DNA from: an uncultured Aliivibrio sp.
Lineage (GTDB): Bacteria > Pseudomonadota > Gammaproteobacteria > Enterobacterales > Vibrionaceae
Length of the DNA: 64,000 bases
Direction: 5' to 3'
Assembly: GCF_946479765.1 (NCBI RefSeq)
Contig: NZ_CAMLHO010000003.1
Span: 1 to 64,000 of the forward strand
A model generated the notes under the pieces. The model had not been told where the DNA came from, ran no database searches, and saw only the letters and a list, made by a program, of their open reading frames with translations. Of the stretch, positions 55,279 to 64,000 are shown in pieces. The translations under genes were made by a program, and so were the position numbers. Positions within the stretch are counted from its first letter, which is position 1; each line of letters starts with the position of its first letter.

Positions 55279-56550
55279 GTGGCTAAAGCAATCCAAGCAA
55301 TTCGAGGCATGAATGACTGCCTTCCAACACAATCGCCATTGTGGCACAAAGTTGAAGATAGCGTAAAACGCGTTATCAGTGCATACGGTTACAACGAAGT
55401 TCGTATGCCTATTGTTGAACAAACAAACTTATTTAAACGTGCTATCGGTGAAGTCACTGATGTTGTTGAAAAAGAAATGTACACGTTTGAAGACCGTAAT
55501 GGTGATAGCCTAACACTACGTCCTGAAGGGACCGCTGGTTGTGTTCGTGCTGGAATTGAAAATGGTTTGTTGTATAACCAAGAACAACGTTTATGGTATA
55601 TGGGTCCAATGTTCCGTCATGAGCGTCCTCAAAAAGGTCGTTACCGTCAATTCCACCAGGTGGGTGTTGAAGTTTTCGGTCTGAATGGTCCTGACGTTGA
55701 TGCAGAACTGATTATGATGACTGCTCGTTTATGGCGTGAACTAGGCATCGATAAACACGTACGTTTAGAGCTAAATTCTATTGGATCATTAGACGCACGT
55801 GCAAATTACCGTGTTGCTTTAGTTGAATTCTTAGAACAACACTTAGACGTGTTAGATGACGATTGTAAACGTCGTATGCACACTAACCCAATGCGTGTTC
55901 TTGATACTAAAAACCCAGATGTACAAGCGATTTTAGGTGATGCACCTAAGTTGTCTGAGTACTTAGATGATGATTCAAAAGTACATTTTTCTGGTTTATG
56001 TGAACTACTTGACGCTGCTGGCATCCAATATCAAGTTAATGAACGTTTAGTTCGTGGATTAGACTATTATAACCGTACTGTTTTTGAGTGGATTACTGAA
56101 AGCTTAGGCGCTCAAGGCACGGTATGTGGTGGTGGTCGTTATGATGGACTTGTTGAACAACTAGGTGGTAAAACTACACCTGCAGTTGGTTTCGCTATGG
56201 GTTTAGAGCGTTTAGTGCTACTAATGGAAACATTAGAACTAAATGACGTGCGTCGCTCAGTGGATGTCTACATGGTTACTTCTGGTGAAGGCACCTTGAT
56301 GGCAGGTATGAAACTGGCTGAATCGTTACGTGAACAAGTTCCAGGTTTACGAGTTATGTGCCATTTCGGTGGTGGTAATTTTAAAAAGCAATTCAAACGT
56401 GCTGATAATGTTGGTGCTGCGGTTGTTCTTATCTTAGGTGAGAGTGAAGTGGCAGAGCAGACAGTAAACGTTAAAAACTTACTTACTGGTGAGCAAGAAA
56501 CTTTAGCTCAAGCAGATGTATTCGCAAAATTAGCTGATTTAAGAGGATAG
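55279..56550 (+). CDS. hisS: histidyl-tRNA synthetase
   Basis: 423 residues from GTG at 55279 ([14 protein letters not shown], aligning with E. coli [13 protein letters not shown]); a GTG six bases earlier is less likely because GGGAAG at 55268-55273 is properly spaced only from 55279. Class II motifs: motif 2 [21 protein letters not shown]-like and histidine-specific [15 protein letters not shown]; motif 3 GFAMGLERL. It charges tRNA-His. Followed by yfgM after three bases. Confidence 0.96.
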   Translation: MAKAIQAIRGMNDCLPTQSPLWHKVEDSVKRVISAYGYNEVRMPIVEQTNLFKRAIGEVTDVVEKEMYTFEDRNGDSLTLRPEGTAGCVRAGIENGLLYNQEQRLWYMGPMFRHERPQKGRYRQFHQVGVEVFGLNGPDVDAELIMMTARLWRELGIDKHVRLELNSIGSLDARANYRVALVEFLEQHLDVLDDDCKRRMHTNPMRVLDTKNPDVQAILGDAPKLSEYLDDDSKVHFSGLCELLDAAGIQYQVNERLVRGLDYYNRTVFEWITESLGAQGTVCGGGRYDGLVEQLGGKTTPAVGFAMGLERLVLLMETLELNDVRRSVDVYMVTSGEGTLMAGMKLAESLREQVPGLRVMCHFGGGNFKKQFKRADNVGAAVVLILGESEVAEQTVNVKNLLTGEQETLAQADVFAKLADLRG

Positions 56551-56553
56551 GAC

Positions 56554-57165
56554 GTGGAAGCCTACGAAACTGAAGAGCAACAAGTTGAAGCCATTAAAAG
56601 TTGGTGGAAAGAAAACGGCAAGGCTGTCGTTGTTGGTGGCGTTGTTGGTATTGGTGCGATTTTAGGTTGGAAATATTACCAATCGGCGCAAGTTGAAGCA
56701 CAAGATGCAGCTTCAATGTCTTATGAAAAAACACTGACCGTATTGCAAGCTTCTGGTGCAGAAGCAGCAGAGTCAACTCAAGTATTTATTACGGCTAATG
56801 CCAAAAGTGAATATGCTGTATTAGCAGCTCTTCAATTGGCAAAAGTACAGGTAGACGCCGGTCAACTTGATGCGGCATTAGAACAATTAAACTGGGTTGC
56901 AAGTAACAGCAAAGACGAATCTTTGATTGCTACTGCTCAAGTTCGTGTTGCACGTATTCAAGCACAACAAGAACAATTTGATGCAGCATTAAGCACATTA
57001 GCTAATGTTAAATCAACAAGTTGGTCTGCTCGTGTTGCTGAAGTTAAAGGTGATATTGCTCTAGAACAAGGTGATATCGCAACGGCTCGTACAGCTTATA
57101 CTGAAGCATTACAAGCTGGAATGAACCAAGCGGTTCAGATGAAACTGGATGATTTAGCAGAGTAA
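56554..57165 (+). CDS. yfgM: YfgM family tetratricopeptide protein
   Basis: 203 residues from GTG at 56554, three bases after hisS. Short cytoplasmic N-terminus, one membrane helix at about residues 24-42 (AVVVGGVVGIGAILGW), and a periplasmic TPR-like domain (for example VDAGQLDAALEQLNWV). YfgM is an ancillary SecYEG subunit linked to periplasmic chaperones in E. coli. bamB follows after ten bases. Confidence 0.93.
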   Translation: MEAYETEEQQVEAIKSWWKENGKAVVVGGVVGIGAILGWKYYQSAQVEAQDAASMSYEKTLTVLQASGAEAAESTQVFITANAKSEYAVLAALQLAKVQVDAGQLDAALEQLNWVASNSKDESLIATAQVRVARIQAQQEQFDAALSTLANVKSTSWSARVAEVKGDIALEQGDIATARTAYTEALQAGMNQAVQMKLDDLAE

Positions 57166-57175
57166 GGACAATTGA

Positions 57176-58333
57176 ATGCGTAAGGTGTTAAAAAAAGCGG
57201 CATTATGTACCTTTGGTTTCTCCATGCTTTTTGGCTGTGCGAGTGAAGAAGATACAATCGTAATGGCACCGGTTCCTGTTGTTCAAAATCAATTTGAACC
57301 AACTACGGAATGGACAAGTTCAATTGGTGATGGTGTTGGGCATTATTTTTCACGTCTAACACCAGTTTATGCTTATCAAAAAGTTTATGTAGCAAGTCGT
57401 GATGGTCTTGTTAAAGCGCTTGATCCTGAAAATGGAAAAACCATTTGGGAGCAGGACTTAGAACAAGATACATCTGCTCGATTATCTGGTGGATTAACCT
57501 TAACTTACGGCAAGGTATTCATTGGCTCTGAGAACGGAGAGATCATTACACTTGATGCAGAGACTGGCGAAGAGTTATGGCGAAAGAATGTTGATGGTGA
57601 AGTTCTTGCTAAACCATTAGCAGATGAAGGCTATGTTATTGTTCATAGCAGTCGTGGTGCTCTTGTTGCTTTTGATGCTGAAACAGGCGATGAAAAGTGG
57701 CAAATCAATAGCGAGGTGCCTAACTTAACTCTTCGTGGTGACAGTGCGCCAGTCAGTATTTCAGGTGGTGTTTTTTGGGGCATGTCGAATGGTCGTTTAG
57801 CTGCTGCACTGATCTCTAAAGGTCAATTGCTATGGCAACAACCAGTAGGTACACCAAAAGGAGCTACTGAGATTGATCGTTTGGTTGATGTTGATGCCTC
57901 TCCACTTATTTTAGGTGGTCGTTTATATACGATTGGTTATAACGGACAGCTAATTGCATTAGATCTTCGTTCTGGGCAGCCAGTATGGAAGCGTAATTAC
58001 TCATCAGCGATGAATATATCATCCGATGGTAAACGTCTTTTTTTAGTCACAGAAAAAGATCATGTTGTTGCTGTTGATGCGCGAAGCGGTACAGAGCTTT
58101 GGAGCAATGAAGAGCTAGAGTATCGTCAGCTAACATCGCCAATGATTATTGATAATTATATAGTTTTAGCCGATAGTGAAGGATATTTACATTGGTTAGA
58201 TAGAGATTCTGGACTGTTTGTTTCGCAACAAGAGATTGACAGTGACGGCATCGCAGTATCACCGATCATCGTTGAAGACGGTTTTTTAATTGTCACTCGC
58301 GAAGGCGATATCAAAAAAATGCGAATTAAATAA
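57176..58333 (+). CDS. bamB: outer-membrane assembly lipoprotein BamB
   Basis: 385 residues. Signal peptide with lipobox LFGC, then an eight-bladed beta-propeller of PQQ-like repeats (AYQKVYVASRDGLVKALDPENGKTIW, then repeated GEIITLDAETGEELW). BamB is part of the BAM complex that folds outer-membrane proteins. Last gene of the hisS-yfgM-bamB group, with a terminator before der. Confidence 0.95.
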   Translation: MRKVLKKAALCTFGFSMLFGCASEEDTIVMAPVPVVQNQFEPTTEWTSSIGDGVGHYFSRLTPVYAYQKVYVASRDGLVKALDPENGKTIWEQDLEQDTSARLSGGLTLTYGKVFIGSENGEIITLDAETGEELWRKNVDGEVLAKPLADEGYVIVHSSRGALVAFDAETGDEKWQINSEVPNLTLRGDSAPVSISGGVFWGMSNGRLAAALISKGQLLWQQPVGTPKGATEIDRLVDVDASPLILGGRLYTIGYNGQLIALDLRSGQPVWKRNYSSAMNISSDGKRLFLVTEKDHVVAVDARSGTELWSNEELEYRQLTSPMIIDNYIVLADSEGYLHWLDRDSGLFVSQQEIDSDGIAVSPIIVEDGFLIVTREGDIKKMRIK

Positions 58334-58358
58334 GTTTTATTTGCTATAATTGTGAATT

Positions 58359-58394
58359 GGCTCCAAGTCCTTTTGACTTTGGGGCCTTTTATTG
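58359..58394 (+). terminator. terminator after bamB
   Basis: GGCTCCAAGTC, loop CTTTT, GACTTTGGGGCC, then TTTTATT. Imperfect stem but the T-run is clear. Confidence 0.75.
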
Positions 58395-58416
58395 TTTTTA
58401 GATAGTGAAAGATAAT

Positions 58417-58472
58417 CCAATTTGGTGATGGCTTTTATCTGTTGATATTACACAAAACCATCATCAAATTGG
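58417..58472. repeat. 15-bp inverted repeat between bamB and der
   Basis: CCAATTTGGTGATGG (58417-58431) and CCATCATCAAATTGG (58458-58472): 14 of 15 bases pair perfectly, with the last as G-T. The loop is 26 bases. It lies 43 bases upstream of der and could be an operator, an attenuator or a remnant of an inserted element. Confidence 0.55.
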
Positions 58473-58514
58473 TATTAGCTCGCGCTATGCCTATGATTAA
58501 ATTAAGAGGTATAT

Positions 58515-60017
58515 ATGATTCCTGTTGTTGCTCTGGTAGGGCGTCCAAATGTTGGTAAATCGACGCTGTTCAACCGTGTTACACGCACAAGGGATGCATT
58601 AGTTGCTGACTTTCCAGGTTTAACTCGTGACCGTAAATATGGCCGCGCTAAGTTGGAAGAGCTTGAATTCATTTTGATCGATACCGGCGGTATTGATGGA
58701 ACTGAAGAAGGTGTAGAAACTAAAATGGCTGAACAGTCATTAGCTGCGATTGAAGAAGCCGATGTTGTGCTATTTATGGTTGATGGCCGTGCAGGTTTAA
58801 CATCATCTGATGAAGCGATTGCAAAACATCTACGTTCACGTGAAAAACCAACGTTCTTAGTAGTAAATAAGATCGATGGTATTGATGCTGATGCAGCAAG
58901 TGCAGAGTTCTGGCAATTAGGGATGAACAAAGTTTATCAAATTGCAGCTTCACATGGTCGTGGTGTAACGTCCCTACTTGAATTGGCTCTAGCTCCTTTT
59001 ATGGAAGAGTTAATTCAAGAATCTTTGAAAGACGAAAATGGTGAGATCATGGATCTTACTGAATTTGAAGACTTTGAAGAAGAAGAAAAAGATCGTACAG
59101 AAGAAGATGCAGAAAAAGATTTTTCACGTCTTCAGGATCAACCAATTAAACTGGCGATCATCGGTCGTCCTAACGTAGGTAAATCAACGCTAATTAACCG
59201 TATTTTAGGTGAAGAGCGTGTGGTTGTTTATGATATGCCAGGTACTACTCGTGACTCGATTTACATTCCAATGGAACGTGAAGGTCAAGAGTACGTACTT
59301 ATCGATACAGCAGGTGTTCGTCGCCGTGGCCGTATCAATGAAACGGTTGAGAAATTCTCTGTAATCAAAACATTGAAAGCGGTTGAAGATGCTAACGTAG
59401 TATTGCTTGTTATCGATGCTCGTGAAAACATCTCAGATCAAGATCTAAGCTTATTGGGCTTTGCATTGAACGCAGGTCGTTCATTAGTTATTGCTGTAAA
59501 TAAGTGGGATGGTCTTGATAATGAAGTTAAAGAGAAAGTAAAATCTGAGTTAGATCGTCGTCTAGGTTTTGTTGATTTTGCTCGTCTTCACTTTATTTCA
59601 GCTCTACATGGTACAGGTGTTGGTCATTTATATGAATCAGTACAAGAAGCGTATGTTTCTGCTACTAAGCGTGTAGGTACATCTGTTCTTACTCGTATCA
59701 TGAAGATGGCTCAAGATGATCACCAACCACCAATGGTTCGTGGCCGTCGTGTGAAATTGAAATATGCACACGCAGGTGGTTATAACCCACCGCTTATCGT
59801 TATTCACGGTAACCAAGTAAAAGAATTACCTTCTTCTTACAAACGTTTCTTAATGAACTACTTCCGTAAATCATTAGAAATTATGGGCACACCTATTCGT
59901 ATTCAATTCCAGAATAGTGAAAACCCATTCGAAGATCGTGGTGGTAAGTTGACTCTATCTCAAGAGCGTCAACGCAAGCGTCTAGTTGGTGCTGTGAAAA
60001 ACCGTAATAAAAAGTAA
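58515..60017 (+). CDS. der: GTPase Der (EngA), ribosome assembly
   Basis: 500 residues with two tandem GTPase domains: [12 protein letters not shown] near residue 8 and [12 protein letters not shown] near residue 217, with DTGG/DTAG G3 motifs and NKIDG/NKWDG G4 motifs, plus a C-terminal KH-like domain. An acidic linker of about 40 residues ([15 protein letters not shown]) separates the domains, as in other vibrios. It is needed for 50S maturation. It has its own upstream region and terminator. Confidence 0.96.
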   Translation: MIPVVALVGRPNVGKSTLFNRVTRTRDALVADFPGLTRDRKYGRAKLEELEFILIDTGGIDGTEEGVETKMAEQSLAAIEEADVVLFMVDGRAGLTSSDEAIAKHLRSREKPTFLVVNKIDGIDADAASAEFWQLGMNKVYQIAASHGRGVTSLLELALAPFMEELIQESLKDENGEIMDLTEFEDFEEEEKDRTEEDAEKDFSRLQDQPIKLAIIGRPNVGKSTLINRILGEERVVVYDMPGTTRDSIYIPMEREGQEYVLIDTAGVRRRGRINETVEKFSVIKTLKAVEDANVVLLVIDARENISDQDLSLLGFALNAGRSLVIAVNKWDGLDNEVKEKVKSELDRRLGFVDFARLHFISALHGTGVGHLYESVQEAYVSATKRVGTSVLTRIMKMAQDDHQPPMVRGRRVKLKYAHAGGYNPPLIVIHGNQVKELPSSYKRFLMNYFRKSLEIMGTPIRIQFQNSENPFEDRGGKLTLSQERQRKRLVGAVKNRNKK

Positions 60018-60051
60018 TCAATAGTTACTTTACTTACACATATTGAATAAT

Positions 60052-60081
60052 AAAACGCCCACCTTGTTGGGCGTTTTTTTT
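60052..60081 (+). terminator. terminator after der
   Basis: AAAACGCCCA, loop CCTTG, TTGGGCGTTTTTTTT: strong stem with an eight-T run. It lies 34 bases after the der stop and just before the next gene's start. Confidence 0.93.
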
Positions 60082-60092
60082 AGGTGAAAATC

Positions 60093-60971
60093 ATGATTCA
60101 GTTATCAGCAACAGAGATTCTTTTTTGTCATAACACATGGCAACACACATCAACGGTGCAATTAATCAAAGAAACAGATCAAGGTAAATGGTTTGTGACC
60201 AAAGAAACCCCTTTTCATCCAGTCAGCCATATTTGGCCAGATCACCTAGAAGATAAAGGGACAGTACAAATTGGCAGTGATGAATATCCAATACTTGCTT
60301 GTCAAACAGGATCAATTGAATTGGCAACGGGGGAGTTATATATAGATAAAAACATTCCTGTGAAGCGCGGTGAAGAAGGCTGGATATTTGTTGTTTCACA
60401 TTTAATACCAAAAGAAGCCGATATTGCAGTAGAAAATACTGTCGAGTTAAAGGTTGATAAAGAATATCAAGATGCATTGAGTCGCGGGCACAGCGCAGGT
60501 CATATCGCTTATTTAGCATTAAATAAAGTGCTTCATACAAGCTATTGGCGTAAAGATGCAGATCGAAAAGATGAATTAGGGCATTACAATTTTAACAGTT
60601 ATGCTCAAGAAACCAGTTTTGTCACAGAAGATCATTGTGAAGATGTGTATCGTTTAGGTAAAACATTACGTAAGCGTGGTCTTAATAGTACGGAAATGAT
60701 GGAAAATCTTAACGCTATTACAGATCAAGTAAATCAGCAGATAACTGCGTGGCTGGCCTTAGATCATGAAATTTCTATTGAGTGTGAAGGTAAAGCGTTA
60801 ACCGATTCACGTTACTGGATAGCAGATTTTGGTATAGATGGCGTAGTAAAACTTCCTTGCGGTGGAACTCATGTGACTTCATTTAAAGAATATCAAGAGA
60901 TCCGAGTTGAACTGAAAGCACAAGGTGAACAAGAGTTATTAATGCTTACTCATTCGAAAAATAGACGTTGA
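60093..60971 (+). CDS. alanyl-tRNA editing protein (AlaX-like)
   Basis: 292 residues from ATG at 60093, with AGGTGA five bases before it; a GTG nine bases upstream overlaps that ribosome site. The C-terminal half is the AlaRS-type editing domain with zinc ligands HSAGH (about residue 136) and CGGTH (LPCGGTHV near 261). A beta-barrel-like N-terminus precedes it. It should remove Ser or Gly from mischarged tRNA-Ala in trans. It lies alone between der and the yfgJ region. Confidence 0.85.
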   Translation: MIQLSATEILFCHNTWQHTSTVQLIKETDQGKWFVTKETPFHPVSHIWPDHLEDKGTVQIGSDEYPILACQTGSIELATGELYIDKNIPVKRGEEGWIFVVSHLIPKEADIAVENTVELKVDKEYQDALSRGHSAGHIAYLALNKVLHTSYWRKDADRKDELGHYNFNSYAQETSFVTEDHCEDVYRLGKTLRKRGLNSTEMMENLNAITDQVNQQITAWLALDHEISIECEGKALTDSRYWIADFGIDGVVKLPCGGTHVTSFKEYQEIRVELKAQGEQELLMLTHSKNRR

Positions 60972-60997
60972 AATTGAAATTACATGCGATGTAACGT

Positions 60998-61218
60998 TTA
61001 TTCTGCATTTTGTGTAATCTCCGCTTTTTCGACTAAAATCGATAGATGAAATGCTGATTGATGTTCTGGATCTTCTGTATTTACATCTTTAATTTGAAGT
61101 TTTATATCGTTTAAAATTGATAGACAGGATATGTAACTAATGCTTTCGGGGTGTGGTTGTATAAATGTTCTTAAAGGGCATGATCGCTGATCAGATCCCT
61201 ATAAGCATAAAGATCCAT
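60998..61218 (-). pseudogene. probable frameshifted small gene (about 75 codons)
   Basis: ATG at 61218 begins MDLYAYRDLISDHAL and stops after 15 codons. A second frame is open from just after a stop at 61199-61201 down to TAA at 60998-61000 (66 codons) without a normal start codon; it looks protein-like, with segments such as CPLRTFIQPHPESISYISCL and SAFHLSILVEKAEITQNAE. If AGCGATC occurred twice instead of once near 61185, the frames would join as ...DLISDQRSCPLR.... So a 7-bp repeat loss (or a sequencing error) may have broken a small gene. Family unknown. Confidence 0.35.
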
Positions 61219-61278
61219 GCTTTTTAAGATATACAGAGTGTTAGTATTTGATTGAAATAAATTAATAAGGAATGAGTG

Positions 61279-61506
61279 ATGCAAACAAACGAATGTCCTA
61301 AGTGTCAGTCTGAATTACGTTGGAGTAGAGAAGGCTATCACTGTGATTTTTGTCAGTTGAATTTTAGAAAGGTAGCTTATTGCCAGGATTGCAATAAAGA
61401 GATGGAAAAGCTTAATGCGTGTGGAGCACCAAGCTATTTTTGCCATGATTGTAATGAGCTGAAATCAAAATCTCGTGCTAAAACTGAATTTGTGAAATCG
61501 GATTGA
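61279..61506 (+). CDS. yfgJ: zinc-ribbon protein YfgJ
   Basis: 75 residues from ATG at 61279 (AAGGA seven bases upstream; a GTG three bases earlier is possible). Four CxxC pairs (CPKC, CDFC, CQDC, CHDC) make two zinc ribbons. Small DUF1407-type protein of unknown function, in the same neighbourhood as in E. coli (der-yfgJ-xseA). Confidence 0.9.
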   Translation: MQTNECPKCQSELRWSREGYHCDFCQLNFRKVAYCQDCNKEMEKLNACGAPSYFCHDCNELKSKSRAKTEFVKSD

Positions 61507-61537
61507 GCTAGTGATGCTAATTTAGATAAGTAAGCCG

Positions 61538-62887
61538 TTATTTGTTTAACTCGTTTACGGTAACTGTTGATTTAATTTCACCATCAACAAAGCGAGTAGT
61601 AATAATATCTCCTGTGCTGATTTGCTTTGTTGAAGTGATTACCGACCCTTTCTCATGTCGAGTAATAGAATAACCACGTCGCAAAGTTGCTAATGGGCTA
61701 ACGGTATCTAGTTTTTCTGCTGCTAGAGCCAATTGATGGCGCTGCATTAGTAAATTTCTATCTATAGAATCTAATAAACGACGTTTTAATTCTTCAACAC
61801 GTAATTTATCTTGAGAGACTTTTTTACTCGGAGATAAATTATTTAAGCGTAGAGTGAGGTTTTCAACGTTATGTTGATTACGCTGTAGTTGTTGCTGCAT
61901 ATGATTGATTAATCGTTGGCGCAAATCATCTAGCTTCTGACTTTGGTTATTCAACTGCATTTGTGGATGTTGCTTTTCAAGACGATGCTGTAATGCTGAT
62001 AATTTACGTTGCTGAACCGATAAATAGCGTTCCATCGCATTGTGTAAGCGACGTCTCTGATGAGTTACCGTTTGTAGCTGAGAAGAGAGATCTCTACTTA
62101 CTAGTTCTGCAGCAGCAGAAGGTGTTGGTGCTCGTACATCCGCAACAAAATCGGCAATAGTGACATCGATCTCATGACCAACAGCACTGACAATTGGGAT
62201 CTTACTGGCGGCAATTGTTCTAGCAACTATCTCTTCATTAAAACACCAAAGATCTTCTAATGACCCCCCCCCACGACCCACGATCAATATATCACATTCA
62301 TTACGGGTGTTTGCCCGTCCGATAGCTTGTGCTATTTGAATTGCAGCCGTAGATCCTTGAACCATCGTTGGGTAAATAACAACGGGTAAATTCGGATCTC
62401 GTCGTTTTAATACGTTTAAAATATCAAAAAGGGCGGCACCCGTTTTAGAGGTAATAATACCAACACGTTTTGGTTGCTCAGGTAAGGGTTGCTTCGCTGT
62501 TTGAGCAAAAAGCCCTTCAGCGGCGAGTGACATTTTTAATTGATCAAACTCTTGTTGAAGACGACCATCGCCTTCGGGTTGCATACTTTCAATGATTATT
62601 TGATAGTCACCGCGAGGCTCATAAAGGGAGAGGCGAGCTTTAACAAGAACTTGTTTACCATTTTGAGGTTTAAAAGTAACTCGGCGATTATTGCCTTTAA
62701 ACATGGCACATTTGACTTGAGCTTGGCTGTCTTTAAGTGTGAGATACCAGTGACCAGAAACAGGCACAGTAAGGTTAGAAATTTCACCGATAAGCCAAAC
62801 AATACCCATTTCATTTTCTAATAATAAACGAACTTCAGAATTCAATCGGGAGACTGTAAAGATGCGGGGATTAGAATCGAGAGACAT
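61538..62887 (-). CDS. xseA: exodeoxyribonuclease VII large subunit
   Basis: 449 residues (E. coli 456). N-terminal OB fold ([26 protein letters not shown]), central catalytic part with [31 protein letters not shown] and [28 protein letters not shown], and a long C-terminal coiled coil. It forms a complex with XseB and degrades single-stranded DNA. The VGRGGGS codons include a run of nine G, unusual for this AT-rich genome. Divergent from guaB as in E. coli. Confidence 0.96.
   Translation of the reverse strand: MSLDSNPRIFTVSRLNSEVRLLLENEMGIVWLIGEISNLTVPVSGHWYLTLKDSQAQVKCAMFKGNNRRVTFKPQNGKQVLVKARLSLYEPRGDYQIIIESMQPEGDGRLQQEFDQLKMSLAAEGLFAQTAKQPLPEQPKRVGIITSKTGAALFDILNVLKRRDPNLPVVIYPTMVQGSTAAIQIAQAIGRANTRNECDILIVGRGGGSLEDLWCFNEEIVARTIAASKIPIVSAVGHEIDVTIADFVADVRAPTPSAAAELVSRDLSSQLQTVTHQRRRLHNAMERYLSVQQRKLSALQHRLEKQHPQMQLNNQSQKLDDLRQRLINHMQQQLQRNQHNVENLTLRLNNLSPSKKVSQDKLRVEELKRRLLDSIDRNLLMQRHQLALAAEKLDTVSPLATLRRGYSITRHEKGSVITSTKQISTGDIITTRFVDGEIKSTVTVNELNK
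62264..62272. repeat. homopolymer run of nine C (nine G on coding strand) in xseA
   Basis: Nine consecutive C on the plus strand, encoding the RGGG of the conserved VGRGGGS motif of XseA. Such a run can slip during replication; here the frame is intact. Confidence 0.9.
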
Positions 62888-62975
62888 GAGAATGCCTTAG
62901 ACATGAATATAGGAATTAGCGGCAATATAATACATATCAAGGGGGTAATTGCAAATTAAAAATAAATAAATCTCT

Positions 62976-63003
62976 AGCCAAGCGTTTGCGCGGTGCGTAT
63001 AAT
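62976..63003 (+). promoter_or_regulatory. guaB promoter with PurR-like box
   Basis: AGCCAAGCGTTTGCGC at 62976-62991 matches the PurR palindrome ACGCAAACGTTTGCGT at 12 of 16 positions including the central CG. A perfect TATAAT follows at 62998-63003. The box overlaps where the -35 region would be, so PurR would repress guaB when purines are plentiful, as known for E. coli guaBA. Confidence 0.8.
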
Positions 63004-63096
63004 CCGTCTGCAATATCAAATCCAAAACACTTTATTATGCGAAACGATAAAGTGGGATTTATTTCTTTTAACACCTTATGTTGTGAGATATTGCAA

Positions 63097-64000
63097 ATGC
63101 TACGAATCGTAAAAGAAGCTTTAACCTTCGATGACGTTTTACTCGTCCCAGCACACTCTACTGTTCTTCCTAACACCGCTGATATTCGCACTCAGTTAAC
63201 GAAGAGCATCTCTCTAAATATCCCAATGATTTCAGCATCAATGGATACCGTGACAGAAGCGCGTCTTGCTATTGCGTTAGCGCAAGAAGGTGGCATCGGT
63301 TTTATCCACAAAAACATGTCAATTGAACAGCAAGCTGAAGAAGTTCGCTTAGTAAAAATCTTTGAGGCAGGCGTTGTCTCTGCTCCAGTAACCGTTCGTC
63401 CTGACGCAACTATCCAAGATGTGAAAGATCTGACTGAAAAACACGGTTTTGCTGGCTTCCCTGTAGTAACTGAAACTAACGAACTTGTTGGTATCATTAC
63501 TGGGCGTGATGTTCGTTTCGTAACAGACTTATCTAAGAAAGTTGACGTTGTAATGACGCCAAAAGCACGCTTAGCTTCTGTTAAAGAAGGGGCAACTCGT
63601 GAAGAAGTTCAAGAGAAAATGCACGAAGCTCGCGTTGAGAAAGTATTGGTAGTGAACGATGAGTTCCAACTAACCGGTATGATCACAGCTAAAGATTTCC
63701 ATAAAGCAGAACGTAAACCTAATGCATGTAAAGACGAACGTGGTCGCTTACGTGTTGGCGCTGCTGTTGGTGCTGGTGCTGGTAACGAAGAGCGCGTTGC
63801 TGCTCTTGTTGAAGCGGGTGTCGACGTTCTACTTATCGATTCATCACACGGTCACTCAGAAGGCGTTTTACAGCGTATTCGTGAAACTCGTGCTGCTTTC
63901 CCTGATCTACAAATCATCGGTGGTAACGTTGCGACTGGTTTAGGCGCTCAAGCATTAATTGATGCAGGCGTAAGTGCGGTTAAAGTAGGTATTGGCCCGG
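63097..64000 (+). CDS. guaB: IMP dehydrogenase, N-terminal part (cut by window end)
   Basis: The first 301 codons are present without a stop; the window ends at GIGPG, just before the catalytic-loop Cys. ATG at 63097 gives [19 protein letters not shown], the standard start. Two CBS domains lie at about residues 90-205 ([17 protein letters not shown] and [16 protein letters not shown]). The barrel carries [26 protein letters not shown] and [14 protein letters not shown]. It oxidises IMP to XMP, the first committed GMP step. Likely followed by guaA outside the window. Confidence 0.96.
   Translation, partial: MLRIVKEALTFDDVLLVPAHSTVLPNTADIRTQLTKSISLNIPMISASMDTVTEARLAIALAQEGGIGFIHKNMSIEQQAEEVRLVKIFEAGVVSAPVTVRPDATIQDVKDLTEKHGFAGFPVVTETNELVGIITGRDVRFVTDLSKKVDVVMTPKARLASVKEGATREEVQEKMHEARVEKVLVVNDEFQLTGMITAKDFHKAERKPNACKDERGRLRVGAAVGAGAGNEERVAALVEAGVDVLLIDSSHGHSEGVLQRIRETRAAFPDLQIIGGNVATGLGAQALIDAGVSAVKVGIGP

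Overview
The window is a piece of gammaproteobacterial chromosome that most resembles Aliivibrio (the A. fischeri / A. logei / A. salmonicida group of the Vibrionaceae). The evidence is the AT-rich composition, Vibrio-type gene neighbourhoods (five minor-pilin genes beside a tRNA-Asp/tRNA-Trp pair; argA next to recBCD; Vibrio-family DUF2850, DUF3301 and DUF3549 genes) and enterobacterial-style synteny around csrB and gcvB. The species is an inference; no search was run.

Layout. 1-340: end of a probable rRNA-operon tail (tRNA-Asp, tRNA-Trp, terminator), then a decayed partial copy of the tRNA-Trp/terminator unit. 390-3674: type IV pilus minor pilins (pilE divergent from fimT-pilW-pilX-pilV). 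3708-9618: chromate transporter with divergent LysR gene, dapD, LexA-controlled yebG, a second LysR gene and a TDT-family transporter. 9699-21025: recC, recB, recD, an SMR transporter and argA. 21179-28268: DUF2850 protein, mltA, tcdA, csdE/csdA, the GcvB small RNA, gcvA, ygdD, rlmM. 28476-34800: xni, ppnN, a diguanylate cyclase and a TPR membrane protein ending in a decayed GGDEF-like domain. 34920-43191: queF, syd, a Zn-ribbon protein, UPF0178 protein, the CsrB small RNA with an upstream VarA/GacA-type box, DUF3301/DUF3549 genes, yqcC-truC, suhB, trmJ. 43302-49008: complete isc operon (iscR, iscS, iscU, iscA, hscB, hscA, fdx, iscX) behind two abutting IscR sites. 49233-60017: pepB, ndk, then rlmN-pilF-rodZ-ispG-hisS-yfgM-bamB and der. 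60093-64000: AlaX-like editing protein, a probable frameshifted small gene, yfgJ, xseA, and the first 301 codons of guaB behind a PurR-like box.

How it works together. Almost everything is housekeeping: iron-sulfur assembly (Isc, plus the Csd cysteine-desulfurase system), double-strand break repair (RecBCD, ExoVII, Xni, YebG), translation and RNA modification (RlmM, RlmN, TrmJ, TruC, QueF, TcdA, HisS, AlaX), and envelope or pilus assembly (minor pilins, PilF, RodZ, BamB, MltA, YfgM). Two post-transcriptional regulators, CsrB and GcvB, lie in gaps without protein-coding genes and are among the best supported non-coding features here.

No phage, insertion sequence, CRISPR array or defence island was seen, and I did not find a clearly new multi-gene system. 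The most unusual signals are the recC-recB spacer (VarA-like palindrome plus hairpins), the apparently frameshifted small gene upstream of yfgJ, the run of nine G in xseA, the paired canonical and decayed GGDEF proteins, the long PilX-like pilin, and a dispersed 16-bp repeat.
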